A stretch of 64,000 bases of DNA, taken from Rhodococcus sp. BP22 (lineage in GTDB: Bacteria; Actinomycetota; Actinomycetes; Mycobacteriales; Mycobacteriaceae). This document shows, in pieces, positions 44,758 through 55,266 of this stretch; positions within the stretch are counted from its first letter, which is position 1, and each line of letters opens with the position of its first letter. The position numbers were made by a program, and so were the translations under genes. The notes below the pieces were generated by a model. The model worked only from the letters and a program-made list of their open reading frames with translations, was not told the origin of the DNA and made no database searches. The stretch covers positions 304,113-368,112 of the forward strand of contig NZ_JACFTB010000006.1 in the NCBI RefSeq assembly GCF_014281965.1, in the 5' to 3' direction.

Positions 44758-46950
44758 TCACTTACCCGGCTCGGGATCCCGCGGCAGGCCCAGCAACCGT
44801 TCGCCGATGATGTTGAGCTGAACGTTGGTGGTGCCGCCCGCTATCGACAGGCACTGGGCATTCAAGAACATGTGTTGCGCGGAACTTCTGGGCTGCTCAC
44901 CGACCACAGACGAGGGTCCGGCCCACTCCATCGCCACTTCCCACACCTGTTGAATGTGCTCCACGCCGATAACTTTCGCGACCGAGGATTCCGCTCCAGG
45001 CTGGGCGCCGGTAAGTGTGCGCAGCGTGGTCCGCAGTGCGAGCAACCCACCGGACTGGGCGTCACACAGAACTTCACCGAGAACTGCCGATTGCTGGGCG
45101 TCGAGGCCGCCGGGCAATTCGGCGGCGAGACTCAACAACGCCTCACCGCCCGAACCGAGAGAAGAATCGTTCGACAAGGAGACTCGTTCGTTGGCGAGTG
45201 TCGTTCGAGCCAATTTCCATCCGGCGCCGCTCTCCCCCACCAACATTTCGTCCGGAACGAACACGTCGTCGAAGAAGACCTCGTTGAACAACGATTCGCC
45301 GGTGATCTCACGAAGAGGTCGGATGTCGAGCCCGGGACTGTTACGCATGTCGACGAGGAAGTAGGACAAGCCTTTGTGCTTCGGCACCGATGCGTCGGTG
45401 CGAGCGAGGCAGATCCCCCAGTGCGCTTCACGCGCCATGGACGTCCAGACTTTCTGGCCCTGCAGTCGCCAGCCGCCGTCCACCTTGGTCGCCTTGGTAC
45501 TCAATCCGGCGAGGTCGGAGCCTGCACCGGGTTCGGAGAACAGCTGACACCAACGAATATCTCCCCGCAGGCTGGCCGGAATGAACTGCTCGACCTGCTC
45601 GGGGTTGCCGTGCTCGATGAGCGTGGGCACCACCCAGTTACCGATGATCATGTCGTACGGAACGAGAGAGAACGAGGCCAATTCCTCGGCGATCACCAGT
45701 TGTTCGACGGCGTCTGCCCCTCGACCCCACGGTGCCGGCAAATGTGGTGCTGTGTAGCCCTTTTCGGCCAACGATCGGATGCGATCGGCATCGTCGGAAT
45801 CGGCAATCGCAGCAAGCTCGGATCGAACCTTCGCGCGAATCTGTTCGGCTTCTGGCGGAAGCTCCACTTCGAGTGAACGCCGGGTCCCGGCGAGCGTCGC
45901 AGCCGTTACCCGAGAACGCCAGGATGCGGTCGATCCGAGCATGAGCAGCAGGGTCTGCGCCCGCCGAAGATAGAGGTGCGCGTCGTGTTCCCAGGTGTAT
46001 CCGATGCCGCCGAGGATTTGAATGCAGTCCTTGGTCAACGCGAATGCAGCATCGAGTGCAGTGGCTCCGGCTACCGCAGCAGCCAGCGACACCTCAGCTG
46101 AGGGCGCACCTGCGTCCGCTGCACGGGCGGCGTCCCACGCGCACACGCGTGCTTGCTCGCTGCGAATGAGCATGCGCGCGATGCGGTGCTTGACGCCTTG
46201 GAATTGACCGATGATGCGCCCGAACTGCTTGCGCGTTCGCGCGTAGTCGCCTGCAGTGCGCACCGCCCAGTCTGCGACGCCCGAAGCCTCGGCGGAGAAC
46301 AGTATTGCCGCCAGATCCAGTACGCGTTGGGCATCGATCGAGAGGATGTCGCCGGGCGCGAGCGAGATACTGCGTGCAGTCGCAGTTGCATTGCGTCGCA
46401 CGAGATCATAGCTCTCCACGGAAGTGATCTCGAGGCGCTCTCGCGGGACGACGACGAAAACCGTCTTGTTCTCTGCATCGAGCGCGGCCAGCAAGAAGAG
46501 ATCACCGATCTGGCCACTGACGACGAAATCCGATGCGCCGTCGAGTACCGGCTGGTTCGCGTCGGAATTCAGACGCAACGAACCGGGGTGCAGCGATATC
46601 GCCCCGATCGTCGAGCCGTCGGCCAGGGCCGCGAGCTCCTCGCTGCGACCTGTTTCGTCGAGTACCGCGCTGAGAAGGACAGTCGAGAGGAACGGCCCAG
46701 GAACCAAGGCTCTGCCGAGTTCCTCTGCCACCACGGCAGTTTCACTCAATCCGCAACCGGCGCCGCCATCTTCTTCCTTCAGATGAAGACCCAGCACGCC
46801 GAGAGCAGCCAGCGAGCTCCAGAAAGCGGGGCGCTCCTCGGTCTCGGCATCGACTGCACTTCGCAGGACGTCGGAGGTGACGGTACGGGCTGCCCATGCG
46901 CGAACCGCGTCGGTGAGGTCCCGTTCTTGTTCGGTCAATGCCATTGTCAT
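44758..46950 (-). CDS. Fused double acyl-CoA dehydrogenase (FadE34/ChsE3-like)
   Basis: A 730-residue protein made of two ACAD units. The first (about 1-370) ends with QILGGIGYTWEHDAHLYLRR; the second (about 385-730) has FSEPGAGSDLAGL, GQKVWTSMAR and the closing GGTTNVQLNIIGERLLGLPR. Such fusions correspond to the alpha2beta2 enzymes on one chain; FadE34 (ChsE3) acts on C24-type steroid side-chain CoA esters and is known also from bile-acid pathways. It lies between the FadA5-like thiolase and the MaoC hydratase genes, completing one beta-oxidation set. Confidence 0.88.
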   Translation of the reverse strand: MTMALTEQERDLTDAVRAWAARTVTSDVLRSAVDAETEERPAFWSSLAALGVLGLHLKEEDGGAGCGLSETAVVAEELGRALVPGPFLSTVLLSAVLDETGRSEELAALADGSTIGAISLHPGSLRLNSDANQPVLDGASDFVVSGQIGDLFLLAALDAENKTVFVVVPRERLEITSVESYDLVRRNATATARSISLAPGDILSIDAQRVLDLAAILFSAEASGVADWAVRTAGDYARTRKQFGRIIGQFQGVKHRIARMLIRSEQARVCAWDAARAADAGAPSAEVSLAAAVAGATALDAAFALTKDCIQILGGIGYTWEHDAHLYLRRAQTLLLMLGSTASWRSRVTAATLAGTRRSLEVELPPEAEQIRAKVRSELAAIADSDDADRIRSLAEKGYTAPHLPAPWGRGADAVEQLVIAEELASFSLVPYDMIIGNWVVPTLIEHGNPEQVEQFIPASLRGDIRWCQLFSEPGAGSDLAGLSTKATKVDGGWRLQGQKVWTSMAREAHWGICLARTDASVPKHKGLSYFLVDMRNSPGLDIRPLREITGESLFNEVFFDDVFVPDEMLVGESGAGWKLARTTLANERVSLSNDSSLGSGGEALLSLAAELPGGLDAQQSAVLGEVLCDAQSGGLLALRTTLRTLTGAQPGAESSVAKVIGVEHIQQVWEVAMEWAGPSSVVGEQPRSSAQHMFLNAQCLSIAGGTTNVQLNIIGERLLGLPRDPEPGK

Positions 46951-46986
46951 GAAAAGTCTCGGCTCTCTCGTCGGTGGGGTGTGCTC

Positions 46987-48228
<1,242 letters not shown>

Positions 48229-48269
48229 TTACGATACTGCACTGCATTCGAGCACTACGGTTCCACTGT

Positions 48270-48881
48270 TCAGCGAGGCGACAGATCGACGAGAAGCAGA
48301 TCGCATCCTCGGCGAATGTCGAGTTCCGCGTCGAGGAACGACACGCGCCCGTTCAGGCAGGACTGAATGACCCCGAACCACAGTTGCACGACCAAACGAA
48401 GCGCCGTCAGATCCGCCTCGGTGGGTGTTTCGATTCCTGCAGCCTCTAGGAGGATCTGACGGAACGCCCGATCGACCTTTCCCGCGTCGGGCACAGCAGT
48501 GACATTGGCCGTCGTCGTGGACTGAATCATCGCCGCCGACAGCAGCGGTTGAAGCAACAAGCCTCGGGTCGCGCGGACCAGCACCCCATATACCGCGTCG
48601 CTGGGCAGAGTTGTCGAAGAGTTTCTTTTGGTCAAGCCAGAACCCATACGATCGATCTGATCGACCATCACCGCAACGAAGAGATGCGTCTTCGACGGGA
48701 AGTACCGGTACAGCGTCCCGATGGCAACCCCCGCAGCCTTGGCTACGTCGTGCATCTGGACGCGCGCGAGTTCCTTCTCGGCACCGAGCGCTGCCGCCGC
48801 CTGAATGATGCGGACATGCCGAGCGTGCTGCTCGACCGAACTCGGCTCTGCGGCGTCGCGAACTTCGGCAATTCTCGGCAC
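48270..48881 (-). CDS. TetR-family regulator, KstR-like
   Basis: A 203-residue TetR protein from GTG 48881. The DNA-binding part VQMHDVAKAAGVAIGTLYRY followed by FPSKTHL is close to KstR, the steroid-CoA-responsive repressor of cholesterol genes. The ligand-binding half has diverged. An ATG at 48891 with a better ribosome-site distance is in another frame and is not used. It is divergent from kstD, with an 18-bp inverted repeat between them, and upstream of the FadA5-like gene. It is the likely local repressor of the island. Confidence 0.85.
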   Translation of the reverse strand: MPRIAEVRDAAEPSSVEQHARHVRIIQAAAALGAEKELARVQMHDVAKAAGVAIGTLYRYFPSKTHLFVAVMVDQIDRMGSGLTKRNSSTTLPSDAVYGVLVRATRGLLLQPLLSAAMIQSTTTANVTAVPDAGKVDRAFRQILLEAAGIETPTEADLTALRLVVQLWFGVIQSCLNGRVSFLDAELDIRRGCDLLLVDLSPR

Positions 48882-48915
48882 TCTCGTTCATCCCTCCCAA
48901 GACTTCTCGCGCTGG

Positions 48916-48933
48916 ACCTACGCAACGGTAGGT
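48916..48933. promoter_or_regulatory. Inverted repeat between tetR and kstD
   Basis: ACCTAC and GTAGGT are perfect arms around GCAACG, 35 bp before the TetR gene start. Position and size fit an autoregulatory operator, though the sequence differs from the KstR consensus. Confidence 0.45.
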
Positions 48934-49113
48934 TTGCTCGATTTTGACATCTTGCTTCGGATTCTTCGACATTTGCCCGCTCAGTGAGACCCGCAGCACG
49001 CAATCCCTGAAAGTACTGTTGCGTGGACCACCGCATCTTCGTGTACTCGACCCGCCCGCATGTCGAAGTACACGCATCATCACCGCGGGCACTTCGAAAC
49101 GGAGAACACCACC

Positions 49114-50640
49114 ATGCACGAGTCGATCGAGTGCGATGTCCTGGTCATCGGTTCTGGCGGCGGCGCTCTGACCGGCGCATATTGTGCCGCAGAAGCCGGT
49201 CAGGACACGCTGGTCCTCGAAAAGACACCACTACTCGGTGGCACGTCCGCCTACTCCGGCGGAGCCGTATGGCTACCCGGCACCGCCGTGCAGGACCGCG
49301 CGAACATCGGAGATTCGACGGCGAAGGCACGGGAATACCTTCGAGCTGTCGTCGGTGATTACGAGGTCGAACGGCAAGAGGCTTTCGTCTCGACGGCACC
49401 CGCCGTCGTCGATCTACTCGAGAAGAACCCGAACATCGAATTCGAATGGCGTCCGTTCCCGGACTACTTCCGCGCACCCGGCCGAATGGATTCCGGACGA
49501 GCGATCAATGCCCTCGACATCGAGCCCTCCGCCGTCGGCGATCTGCTCGAGCGCGTCCGCCCCGAACTCGATGCAGATCGTGACGGAGCGCCGCACCCCG
49601 AAGGCAAGCTCGGCGGTGGACGTGCGCTGATCTCTCGCCTGTTGTTGGCTCTGGAAAGCACGGGTAACTCTCGGGTGCTGACCGAGACGGCGTTGACCGA
49701 GTTGATCGTCGAGAACGACGCAGTAGTCGGCGCCATGGCTACCGGACCCGATGGGAAGACACTGCGCATCCTCGCTCGTCGCGGCGTCCTGCTCGCCGCC
49801 GGCGGCATCGAAAAGGATCAGCCACTGCGAGATGCAGAGTCGATGCCGGGTCTCGCACGGTGGAGCATGGCACCGCAAGGCTCGAACACAGGCGATGCAA
49901 TCCAGGCTGCGGTCCGGATCGGCGCAGACACCACATTGGCCGGGCAAGCGTGGTACTGCCCCGGCGTCGCCTTGCCGGATGGGTCAGCGGCATTCATGGT
50001 CGGTGTCCGCGGTGGACTGCTCGTCGACGACGCCGGCAAGCGCTACCTCAACGAGTCGCTTCCGTACGACCAGTTCGGTCGCGCGATGATCGAGCACGGC
50101 AGCGAGCGGTCGTACCTCCTATTCGAGGCGGCCGACAGCGGACCCGTCATTCCGACCATTTCGATTCCGTCGGTGGCCGCGGACGCTCATCTCGAGGCCG
50201 GTACGTGGGTCATGGCCGACACGATCGAAGAACTGGCAGCACTGCTCGAGATTGCTCCCGAGGTTCTCCGCAACACCGTCGAGCAATTCAACGAATACGC
50301 GAGCACCGGTATCGACGAGCAGTTCCATCGCGGCGAGGATCCCTACGACAAGTTCTTCTGCCGGCCCGTTCCCGAACTGCCGAATGCGGCTTTGACACCG
50401 CTGAAGAAAGGGCCATACGTCGCCGCTCGAATTGTCTTGAGCGACCTGGGAACCAAGAGCGGCGTGCGCACCGACGTCGACGCTCGGGTACTGCGTGAGG
50501 ACAACACCCCGATCGCAGGCCTCTACGCGGCTGGAAACACCAGCGCCTCGCTCAGTGGCGCGAAGTATCCAGGTCCGGGCGTGCCACTCGGTACCGCGAT
50601 GGTCTTCGCCTACCGAGCAGTTCGCGCCATGCTGGCCTGA
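49114..50640 (+). CDS. kstD: 3-ketosteroid delta1-dehydrogenase (KstD1-like)
   Basis: Start ATG 49114, nine bases after GGAGA. The 508-residue flavoprotein has the FAD motif GSGGGALTGAYCAAEAG at the N-terminus and follows R. erythropolis KstD1 closely (NPNIEFEWRPFPDYFRAPGR, SLPYDQFGRAM, SGAKYPGPGVPLG). The three tyrosines in FPDYF, LPYDQ and KYPGP correspond to the catalytic Tyr119, Tyr318 and Tyr487 of KstD1. It introduces the delta1 double bond in ring A, one half of the reaction pair that opens ring B. Its stop abuts the convergent HsaA-like gene. Confidence 0.93.
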   Translation: MHESIECDVLVIGSGGGALTGAYCAAEAGQDTLVLEKTPLLGGTSAYSGGAVWLPGTAVQDRANIGDSTAKAREYLRAVVGDYEVERQEAFVSTAPAVVDLLEKNPNIEFEWRPFPDYFRAPGRMDSGRAINALDIEPSAVGDLLERVRPELDADRDGAPHPEGKLGGGRALISRLLLALESTGNSRVLTETALTELIVENDAVVGAMATGPDGKTLRILARRGVLLAAGGIEKDQPLRDAESMPGLARWSMAPQGSNTGDAIQAAVRIGADTTLAGQAWYCPGVALPDGSAAFMVGVRGGLLVDDAGKRYLNESLPYDQFGRAMIEHGSERSYLLFEAADSGPVIPTISIPSVAADAHLEAGTWVMADTIEELAALLEIAPEVLRNTVEQFNEYASTGIDEQFHRGEDPYDKFFCRPVPELPNAALTPLKKGPYVAARIVLSDLGTKSGVRTDVDARVLREDNTPIAGLYAAGNTSASLSGAKYPGPGVPLGTAMVFAYRAVRAMLA

Positions 50641-51807
50641 TCAGACCAGATTGTCCTCTACCGGGAGGCCGAACGCGCCTTGGCCGAACAACGCCAAAGC
50701 ACGTTCGGCCTCGTTGGCTACGTGGACGCTTCCGGCATGGACATCGCGCCACGCCCGTTCGATCACATTCCCACGGAACAACGAGTGGCCCCCTGCCGAC
50801 TTGAACAACAGGTCCATCGCTTCCACCGCACGCTCGGTCGCTCGCACTTGATCACGTCGCGCACGCAGCCGCATCGACATCGGTAGTTCTTGGCCTTCGA
50901 GCGCCAGCTCCCACAGTTCTCGCACGTTGCGCTCCAACTGCAGAATCGCGGCATCGATCTCCGACGATGCGCGCGCAATGGCGACCTGGGCGAACTGATC
51001 GTGCACGAACTTTCCGCCACCGAGGCTCAGACGCACTCGCTCGCGCATGTTGGCCAGATAGCGTTCGTAACACCCCGCCACGATTCCGACTCCGGGTGAC
51101 GCGACTGCAGTGGTGAAGATCGTGGCGAACGGAAGCCGGTACAGCGGTCCCCGGTTCACTTTCTGGCCTGGACCCCGAAGTTGCGCAGTTTCGTAGTTGC
51201 TCTTGGTCCGGTACTCGGGGACGAAGCAATCGACGATACCGATCTCGTTGCTGGCGGTGCCTCGCATTCCCATCACGTCCCATACATCTCGGATTCGGTA
51301 GTCCGAGCGCGGAACCAGGACGGTGAGGAAGTCCAGAGGGCGCCCTTCCTCGCCCACCACGATCGCACCCAACAGCGCCCACGACGCGTGGTCGCACCCG
51401 GAGGAAAAGTGCCATTCCCCGCTGAGGCGGTACCCGCCTTCGACGGGGTGCAGCCGCCCGACCGGTGCATATGCAGAGGACACGAGCGTGTCGTTGTCGC
51501 GTTCCCACACATCGCTCTGCGCTCGATCGTCGAAGAGCGCGAGATGCCACGGGTGGACCCCCAGTACGGAAGTCACCCAACCGGTGGATCCACAGGACCC
51601 CGAGATCATGCGAACCGCGTCGAAGAATCGGGCCGGATCGGATTCGGTACCGCCGTAGCGCTTGGGTTGAAGCAGCCGGAAGACCCCGGTCTTACTCAGC
51701 TCGTGGATCATCTGGTCCGACACACGTCCGGTTTCATCGACCTTGGCTGCCGCTTCGGCAATCGTCGGCAGTAGATCGCGGACCGCACTGAGTACATCGG
51801 TTGTCAT
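50641..51807 (-). CDS. Second HsaA-like flavin-dependent monooxygenase oxygenase
   Basis: Start ATG 51807; the frame to 51930 runs into the promoter region of kshA. The 388-residue protein has the ACAD-like fold of two-component flavin hydroxylases, with GSTGWVTSVLGVHPWHLALF, EWHFSSGCDHASWALLGA and a C-terminal RDVHAGSVHV. It parallels HsaA at 55267 but is clearly divergent. It may hydroxylate a different ring-A phenol, for example one still carrying a 12-hydroxyl or an intact side chain. It needs a reductase such as HsaB. Confidence 0.82.
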   Translation of the reverse strand: MTTDVLSAVRDLLPTIAEAAAKVDETGRVSDQMIHELSKTGVFRLLQPKRYGGTESDPARFFDAVRMISGSCGSTGWVTSVLGVHPWHLALFDDRAQSDVWERDNDTLVSSAYAPVGRLHPVEGGYRLSGEWHFSSGCDHASWALLGAIVVGEEGRPLDFLTVLVPRSDYRIRDVWDVMGMRGTASNEIGIVDCFVPEYRTKSNYETAQLRGPGQKVNRGPLYRLPFATIFTTAVASPGVGIVAGCYERYLANMRERVRLSLGGGKFVHDQFAQVAIARASSEIDAAILQLERNVRELWELALEGQELPMSMRLRARRDQVRATERAVEAMDLLFKSAGGHSLFRGNVIERAWRDVHAGSVHVANEAERALALFGQGAFGLPVEDNLV

Positions 51808-51847
51808 ACTCCGAACGATATTCCGTTTCCGCTGTCGACGAGCGGGC

Positions 51848-51870
51848 GCCTCACTCATCGAGAGTGAGGC
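51848..51870. promoter_or_regulatory. Nine-bp hairpin in the hsaA2/kshA divergent region
   Basis: GCCTCACTC (51848-51856) pairs with GAGTGAGGC (51862-51870) across a 5-nt loop. Its place between divergent genes suggests an operator or leader hairpin rather than a terminator. Confidence 0.35.
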
Positions 51871-51924
51871 ACCAACCTTTCGCCGAGTCCCGTCCAGTGA
51901 GAATTCTGCAATGTCGGTGTCGGA

Positions 51925-51941
51925 GGTCACCTAGCGTGACC
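51925..51941. promoter_or_regulatory. Inverted repeat upstream of kshA
   Basis: GGTCAC-CTAGC-GTGACC is a perfect 6-bp inverted repeat with 5-bp spacer, 58 bp before the kshA start. A candidate operator; the regulator is unknown. Confidence 0.4.
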
Positions 51942-51999
51942 ACTAATACGGCAACGACAAGCTCGCCGTTGGACTTTTGAGAGACAGGACGGGACCACT

Positions 52000-53163
52000 G
52001 TGACCATCCAGCAGAACACGAGCGACGAAGTACGAGAGATCGACGCCGGAGTGTCCCCAACGCGATTCGCTCGCGGTTGGCACTGCATCGGTTTGTCGGC
52101 TGACTTCAAGGACGGCAAGCCCCATTCCATCGAGGCCTTCGGGACCAAGCTCGTCGTCTTCGCCGACAGCTCGGGCAAGATCGCCGTCCTCGACGGATAC
52201 TGCCGCCACATGGGTGGCGACCTCACTCAGGGAACGATCAAGGGTGACGAGGTCGCCTGCCCGTTCCACGATTGGCGTTGGGGAAGCAACGGAAAGTGCA
52301 AGAGCATTCCGTACGCGCGTCGCGTGCCCCCGCTGGCACGTACGCGTTCGTGGCACGTCCTCGACCAGGACGCCATGCTCTTCGTGTGGAACGATCCCGA
52401 GGGCAATGCCCCGCCGGCGGACGTGACCATTCCCCGCATCGAAGGCGCCCTCGACGACGGCTGGTCCGACTGGGTTTGGTACAGCACCGTGGTGGACACC
52501 AACTGCCGTGAGGTCGTCGACAACATCGTCGACATGGCGCACTTCTTCTACGTCCACTACACCTTCCCCACGAACTTCAAGAACGTGTTCGAAGGCCACG
52601 TAGCCAGTCAGTTCATGAACGGCGAGGCGCGAAAGGACATGCGTCCAGACGTGCCCGGCCAGCCCAAGATGATCGGCAACCGCTCGGATGCCACATATTT
52701 CGGGCCTTCGTTCATGATCGACGACCTCACGTACTCGTACGAGACGCACGACGTCGAGTCGGTCCTGATCAACTGCCACTACCCGGTCAACGCCAACAAG
52801 TTCGTTCTGCAGTACGGCATGATCGTCAAGAAGTCGGACACCGTCAAGGGTGATGCTGCCGACGAGATGGCCAGGAATTTCGGAACGTTCATCGCCAAGG
52901 GTTTCGAGCAGGACATCGAGATCTGGAAGAACAAGACACGTATCGACAACCCACTGCTCTGCGAAGAAGACGGACCCGTCTACCAGCTTCGCCGGTGGTA
53001 CGAGCAGTTCTACGTCGACGTTGCCGACGTAACTCCGCAGATGACCGAACGATTCGAGTTCGAGTTGGACACCTCTCGTCCATCCGAGTCGTGGAAGAAG
53101 GAAGTCGAAGCCAACATCGCTCGGAAGCTGGAGGAGCAGAATGCAACCGCTTCAGTGCAGTAA
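52000..53163 (+). CDS. kshA: 3-ketosteroid 9-alpha-hydroxylase oxygenase KshA
   Basis: A 387-residue Rieske oxygenase from GTG 52000. The Rieske cluster ligands are Cys68, His70, Cys87 and His90 (YCRHMGG, CPFHDW). The mononuclear iron histidines are His181 and His186 in DMAHFFYVHYTF, the same numbers as in M. tuberculosis KshA. It hydroxylates C9 of 3-ketosteroids, which with KstD opens ring B. Electrons come from KshB (30972). A small CxxC protein gene overlaps its 3' end by 23 bp. Confidence 0.94.
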   Translation: MTIQQNTSDEVREIDAGVSPTRFARGWHCIGLSADFKDGKPHSIEAFGTKLVVFADSSGKIAVLDGYCRHMGGDLTQGTIKGDEVACPFHDWRWGSNGKCKSIPYARRVPPLARTRSWHVLDQDAMLFVWNDPEGNAPPADVTIPRIEGALDDGWSDWVWYSTVVDTNCREVVDNIVDMAHFFYVHYTFPTNFKNVFEGHVASQFMNGEARKDMRPDVPGQPKMIGNRSDATYFGPSFMIDDLTYSYETHDVESVLINCHYPVNANKFVLQYGMIVKKSDTVKGDAADEMARNFGTFIAKGFEQDIEIWKNKTRIDNPLLCEEDGPVYQLRRWYEQFYVDVADVTPQMTERFEFELDTSRPSESWKKEVEANIARKLEEQNATASVQ

Positions 53164-53401
53164 GTGCAGTGCGCAGGTCCTCGTAGCGAAGAACAGCTGG
53201 GAACACACCTCGATCCAGTGGGACGAAGCAGCTCGCGCTCTCTGCCATGAGATCGACAGCGATGTTCCCGACGACGGTCGGCTCGGCGCACCCAACCGAG
53301 GCTGTCACGCACTGAACGCTTGCATTGTCGACGCTGCTGTTCGCGGCGACATCGACGTCACCGACACCGATCCGGTTCCGACGCCGATCGTCCTCGACTG
53401 A
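53141..53401 (+). CDS. Small cysteine-containing protein coupled to kshA
   Basis: An 86-residue ORF whose ATG lies inside the 3' end of kshA, with GGAGGAG 5 nt upstream, so translation is probably coupled. It begins MQPLQCSKCSAQVLVAKNSW, giving a CxxC pair, and has three more cysteines (LCHE, RGCHALNAC). The spacing does not fit a ferredoxin. A zinc or single-iron site is possible. It recalls small proteins beside Rieske oxygenases in other clusters, but no family was recognised. An accessory role for KshA is inferred from the overlap only. Confidence 0.75.
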   Translation: MQPLQCSKCSAQVLVAKNSWEHTSIQWDEAARALCHEIDSDVPDDGRLGAPNRGCHALNACIVDAAVRGDIDVTDTDPVPTPIVLD

Positions 53402-53423
53402 CACTCTTCAGAAAGGCTCGTCC

Positions 53424-54215
53424 ATGATCGACATCAAGCAGTACGGCCCCTGGGCAGTTATTGCAGGCGGTTCCGAAGGCGTCGGATCGGAATTTGCCGA
53501 CCAATTGAGCAAGGCCGGTTTCAACCTTGTTCTCATCGCCCGCAAGCCGGGCCCGCTCGAGGAGACGGCAACTCTCGCGCGCGCAAACGGCGTCGAGGTA
53601 CGGACACTGGCACTCGATCTGCTCACCGCCGATGCAATCGAGAGTATTCGCACAGCGACCGAGGACCTCGAAGTCGGCTTGCTGATCTTCAACGCAGGCG
53701 CGAACAGCTACGGGCATGAGTTCGTCACCGGCGACCTGGCCGGCTTCCAGCAAGTGATAGACCTCAACATCACTTCGCAACTGCATTTGTCGCACTACTT
53801 CGGTGCTGCGATGCGCGAGCGCGGTCGCGGCGGCATCATCCTGGTCGGCTCGATGGCCGGTTACATGGGCGCCGAACACCAGAGTGTGTACGCGGCCTCG
53901 AAGGCTTTCGGACGCATCTTCGCCGAGGGCCTGTGGCTCGAGCTGGCACCGTTCGGCGTGCACGTCGTCGACTTGGTCCTCGGGGTCACACGGACCCCAG
54001 CGATGGCGCGCGCCGGGTTGAACTTCGACATACCCGGAATGCGTGTATCCGAGCCTGCAGACGTAGCCCGTGAAGGGCTAGAACACATCACCGACGGACC
54101 TGTCTGGGTCGCCGGCGGACACTACGAGACCGCCCAGGCCCGCAGCGGCTTCCCTCGCGGAGAGATAGTCGAAAAGGCTGCGATAGGTATGCGGAAGCTC
54201 CTCAACCGAAGCTGA
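53424..54215 (+). CDS. SDR family oxidoreductase
   Basis: Start ATG 53424 with AAAGG upstream. The 263-residue SDR has AGGSEGVGSEFADQLSKAG, FNAGAN and the YAASK active site, followed by a C-terminal AIGMRKLLNRS. It is in line with kshA and the small CxxC protein (22-nt gap) and ends at a strong terminator. A hydroxysteroid dehydrogenase acting on the KshA substrate or product is likely; position and stereochemistry cannot be read from sequence. Confidence 0.83.
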   Translation: MIDIKQYGPWAVIAGGSEGVGSEFADQLSKAGFNLVLIARKPGPLEETATLARANGVEVRTLALDLLTADAIESIRTATEDLEVGLLIFNAGANSYGHEFVTGDLAGFQQVIDLNITSQLHLSHYFGAAMRERGRGGIILVGSMAGYMGAEHQSVYAASKAFGRIFAEGLWLELAPFGVHVVDLVLGVTRTPAMARAGLNFDIPGMRVSEPADVAREGLEHITDGPVWVAGGHYETAQARSGFPRGEIVEKAAIGMRKLLNRS

Positions 54216-54243
54216 TTCATTTCGGCAAAGGCCTCCGGATAAG

Positions 54244-54287
54244 CCAAAAAGCGCTGCGCATTCATATGAATGCGCAGCGCTTTTTGG
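54244..54287. terminator. Perfect 44-bp bidirectional terminator
   Basis: A perfect 22+22-bp palindrome (core GCGCATTCATATGAATGCGC) with AAAAAG and CTTTTT ends, between convergent SDR and hsaC stop codons. Confidence 0.9.
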
Positions 54288-54296
54288 TTGGACTGC

Positions 54297-55238
54297 TTAG
54301 TTTCCTTGGACTACGTCAGCGGGCGGAGTCGGCGCGAATGCTGCGAGCATCTCCGACCCGGACCAGTCGTGTCCCCAGTAGCTGTCGGCGGTGATTTCCT
54401 CCGAGGAGTAGTACCTCTCGTCGACGAGCTTGCCCTCGGTGCCGAATTCGAGATCCCATCCGCCTGGTGCGCGGACGTAGAACGAGACCATCTTGTCGTT
54501 GGTATGGCGACCGAGCGTGGAGGAGATGGAGAATCCCAGCTTCGCTACCCGATCGAGAGCCTGACCCACCGCATCGAGAGTGTCGACCTCGGTCATCAGA
54601 TGCACCATGCCTGGATCCTGGCTGTGCGGGGCCGGGCACAATGCCAAGCTGTGATGCCGCTCGTTGACACCCATGAACCGCACTCGCCGTGCAGGTCCGG
54701 CCCCGGGGGGACCGACACGGATGGCTCCACGCGGCAGGAATCCCAACACGTCGGTATAGAACGCATATGTCTCGTCGAGTGCCGGTGTCGGCAGAACGAC
54801 ATGGCCGAGTCCCTGCGGACCGGTGACGAACCGTCCGCCGTGCGGGGTTACCACCGGGCTGTGATCGAGAACCGCTCCGAAGAACACCTCGACACGGGTG
54901 CCCGACGGGTCGTCGAATGCGATCACTTGCTCGGCATCGCGGTAGAGCGATTCTTCCTCGGACAGCACCTCGACAGCTCGTCCCGACTTCTCCACCGCTT
55001 CACGTACGCGCTGGAGAGCGAACTGATCACGGACCTCCCAGCCCACGGCCAGAGCCTTGTCGGTGTCACCGGGCAACACGATGAGCCTGGATCGACGCTC
55101 GTCGACGCGCAGGTAGAGGCCGTCGGCCTCCGGTCCCGATCCGACGGCCATGCCCAGCCCGTCGACTACGAGTTCGCGCCAGCGGGGCACATCCTTCGTC
55201 TGAATTCTGAGATAGCCCAGACCGCGTATTTCCGTCAT
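54297..55238 (-). CDS. hsaC: Extradiol ring-cleavage dioxygenase HsaC
   Basis: A 313-residue vicinal-oxygen-chelate dioxygenase with two repeats. The iron ligands fit His146 (GLGHVVL), His213 (GMVHLMTEV) and Glu264 (WDLEFG); His196 and Tyr254 match the catalytic His and Tyr. HsaC cleaves the catechol 3,4-DHSA by meta fission in ring A of the seco-steroid. It is the last gene of the run hsaD-kstD-hsaA-hsaC. It is slightly longer than mycobacterial HsaC (300 aa) because of its C-terminal tail. Confidence 0.93.
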   Translation of the reverse strand: MTEIRGLGYLRIQTKDVPRWRELVVDGLGMAVGSGPEADGLYLRVDERRSRLIVLPGDTDKALAVGWEVRDQFALQRVREAVEKSGRAVEVLSEEESLYRDAEQVIAFDDPSGTRVEVFFGAVLDHSPVVTPHGGRFVTGPQGLGHVVLPTPALDETYAFYTDVLGFLPRGAIRVGPPGAGPARRVRFMGVNERHHSLALCPAPHSQDPGMVHLMTEVDTLDAVGQALDRVAKLGFSISSTLGRHTNDKMVSFYVRAPGGWDLEFGTEGKLVDERYYSSEEITADSYWGHDWSGSEMLAAFAPTPPADVVQGN

Positions 55239-55266
55239 CGTAAGTACCTTTCGTGGAAGAGGCTTG

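Noticed and set aside
48229..48891. ATG 48891 with GGGAGG upstream as a better TetR start
   Set aside because: It is in a different frame from the TetR protein and yields an arginine-rich product without motifs.
53141..53401. Calling the small CxxC protein a ferredoxin
   Set aside because: Cysteine spacing fits neither plant-type 2Fe-2S nor bacterial 4Fe-4S ferredoxins.
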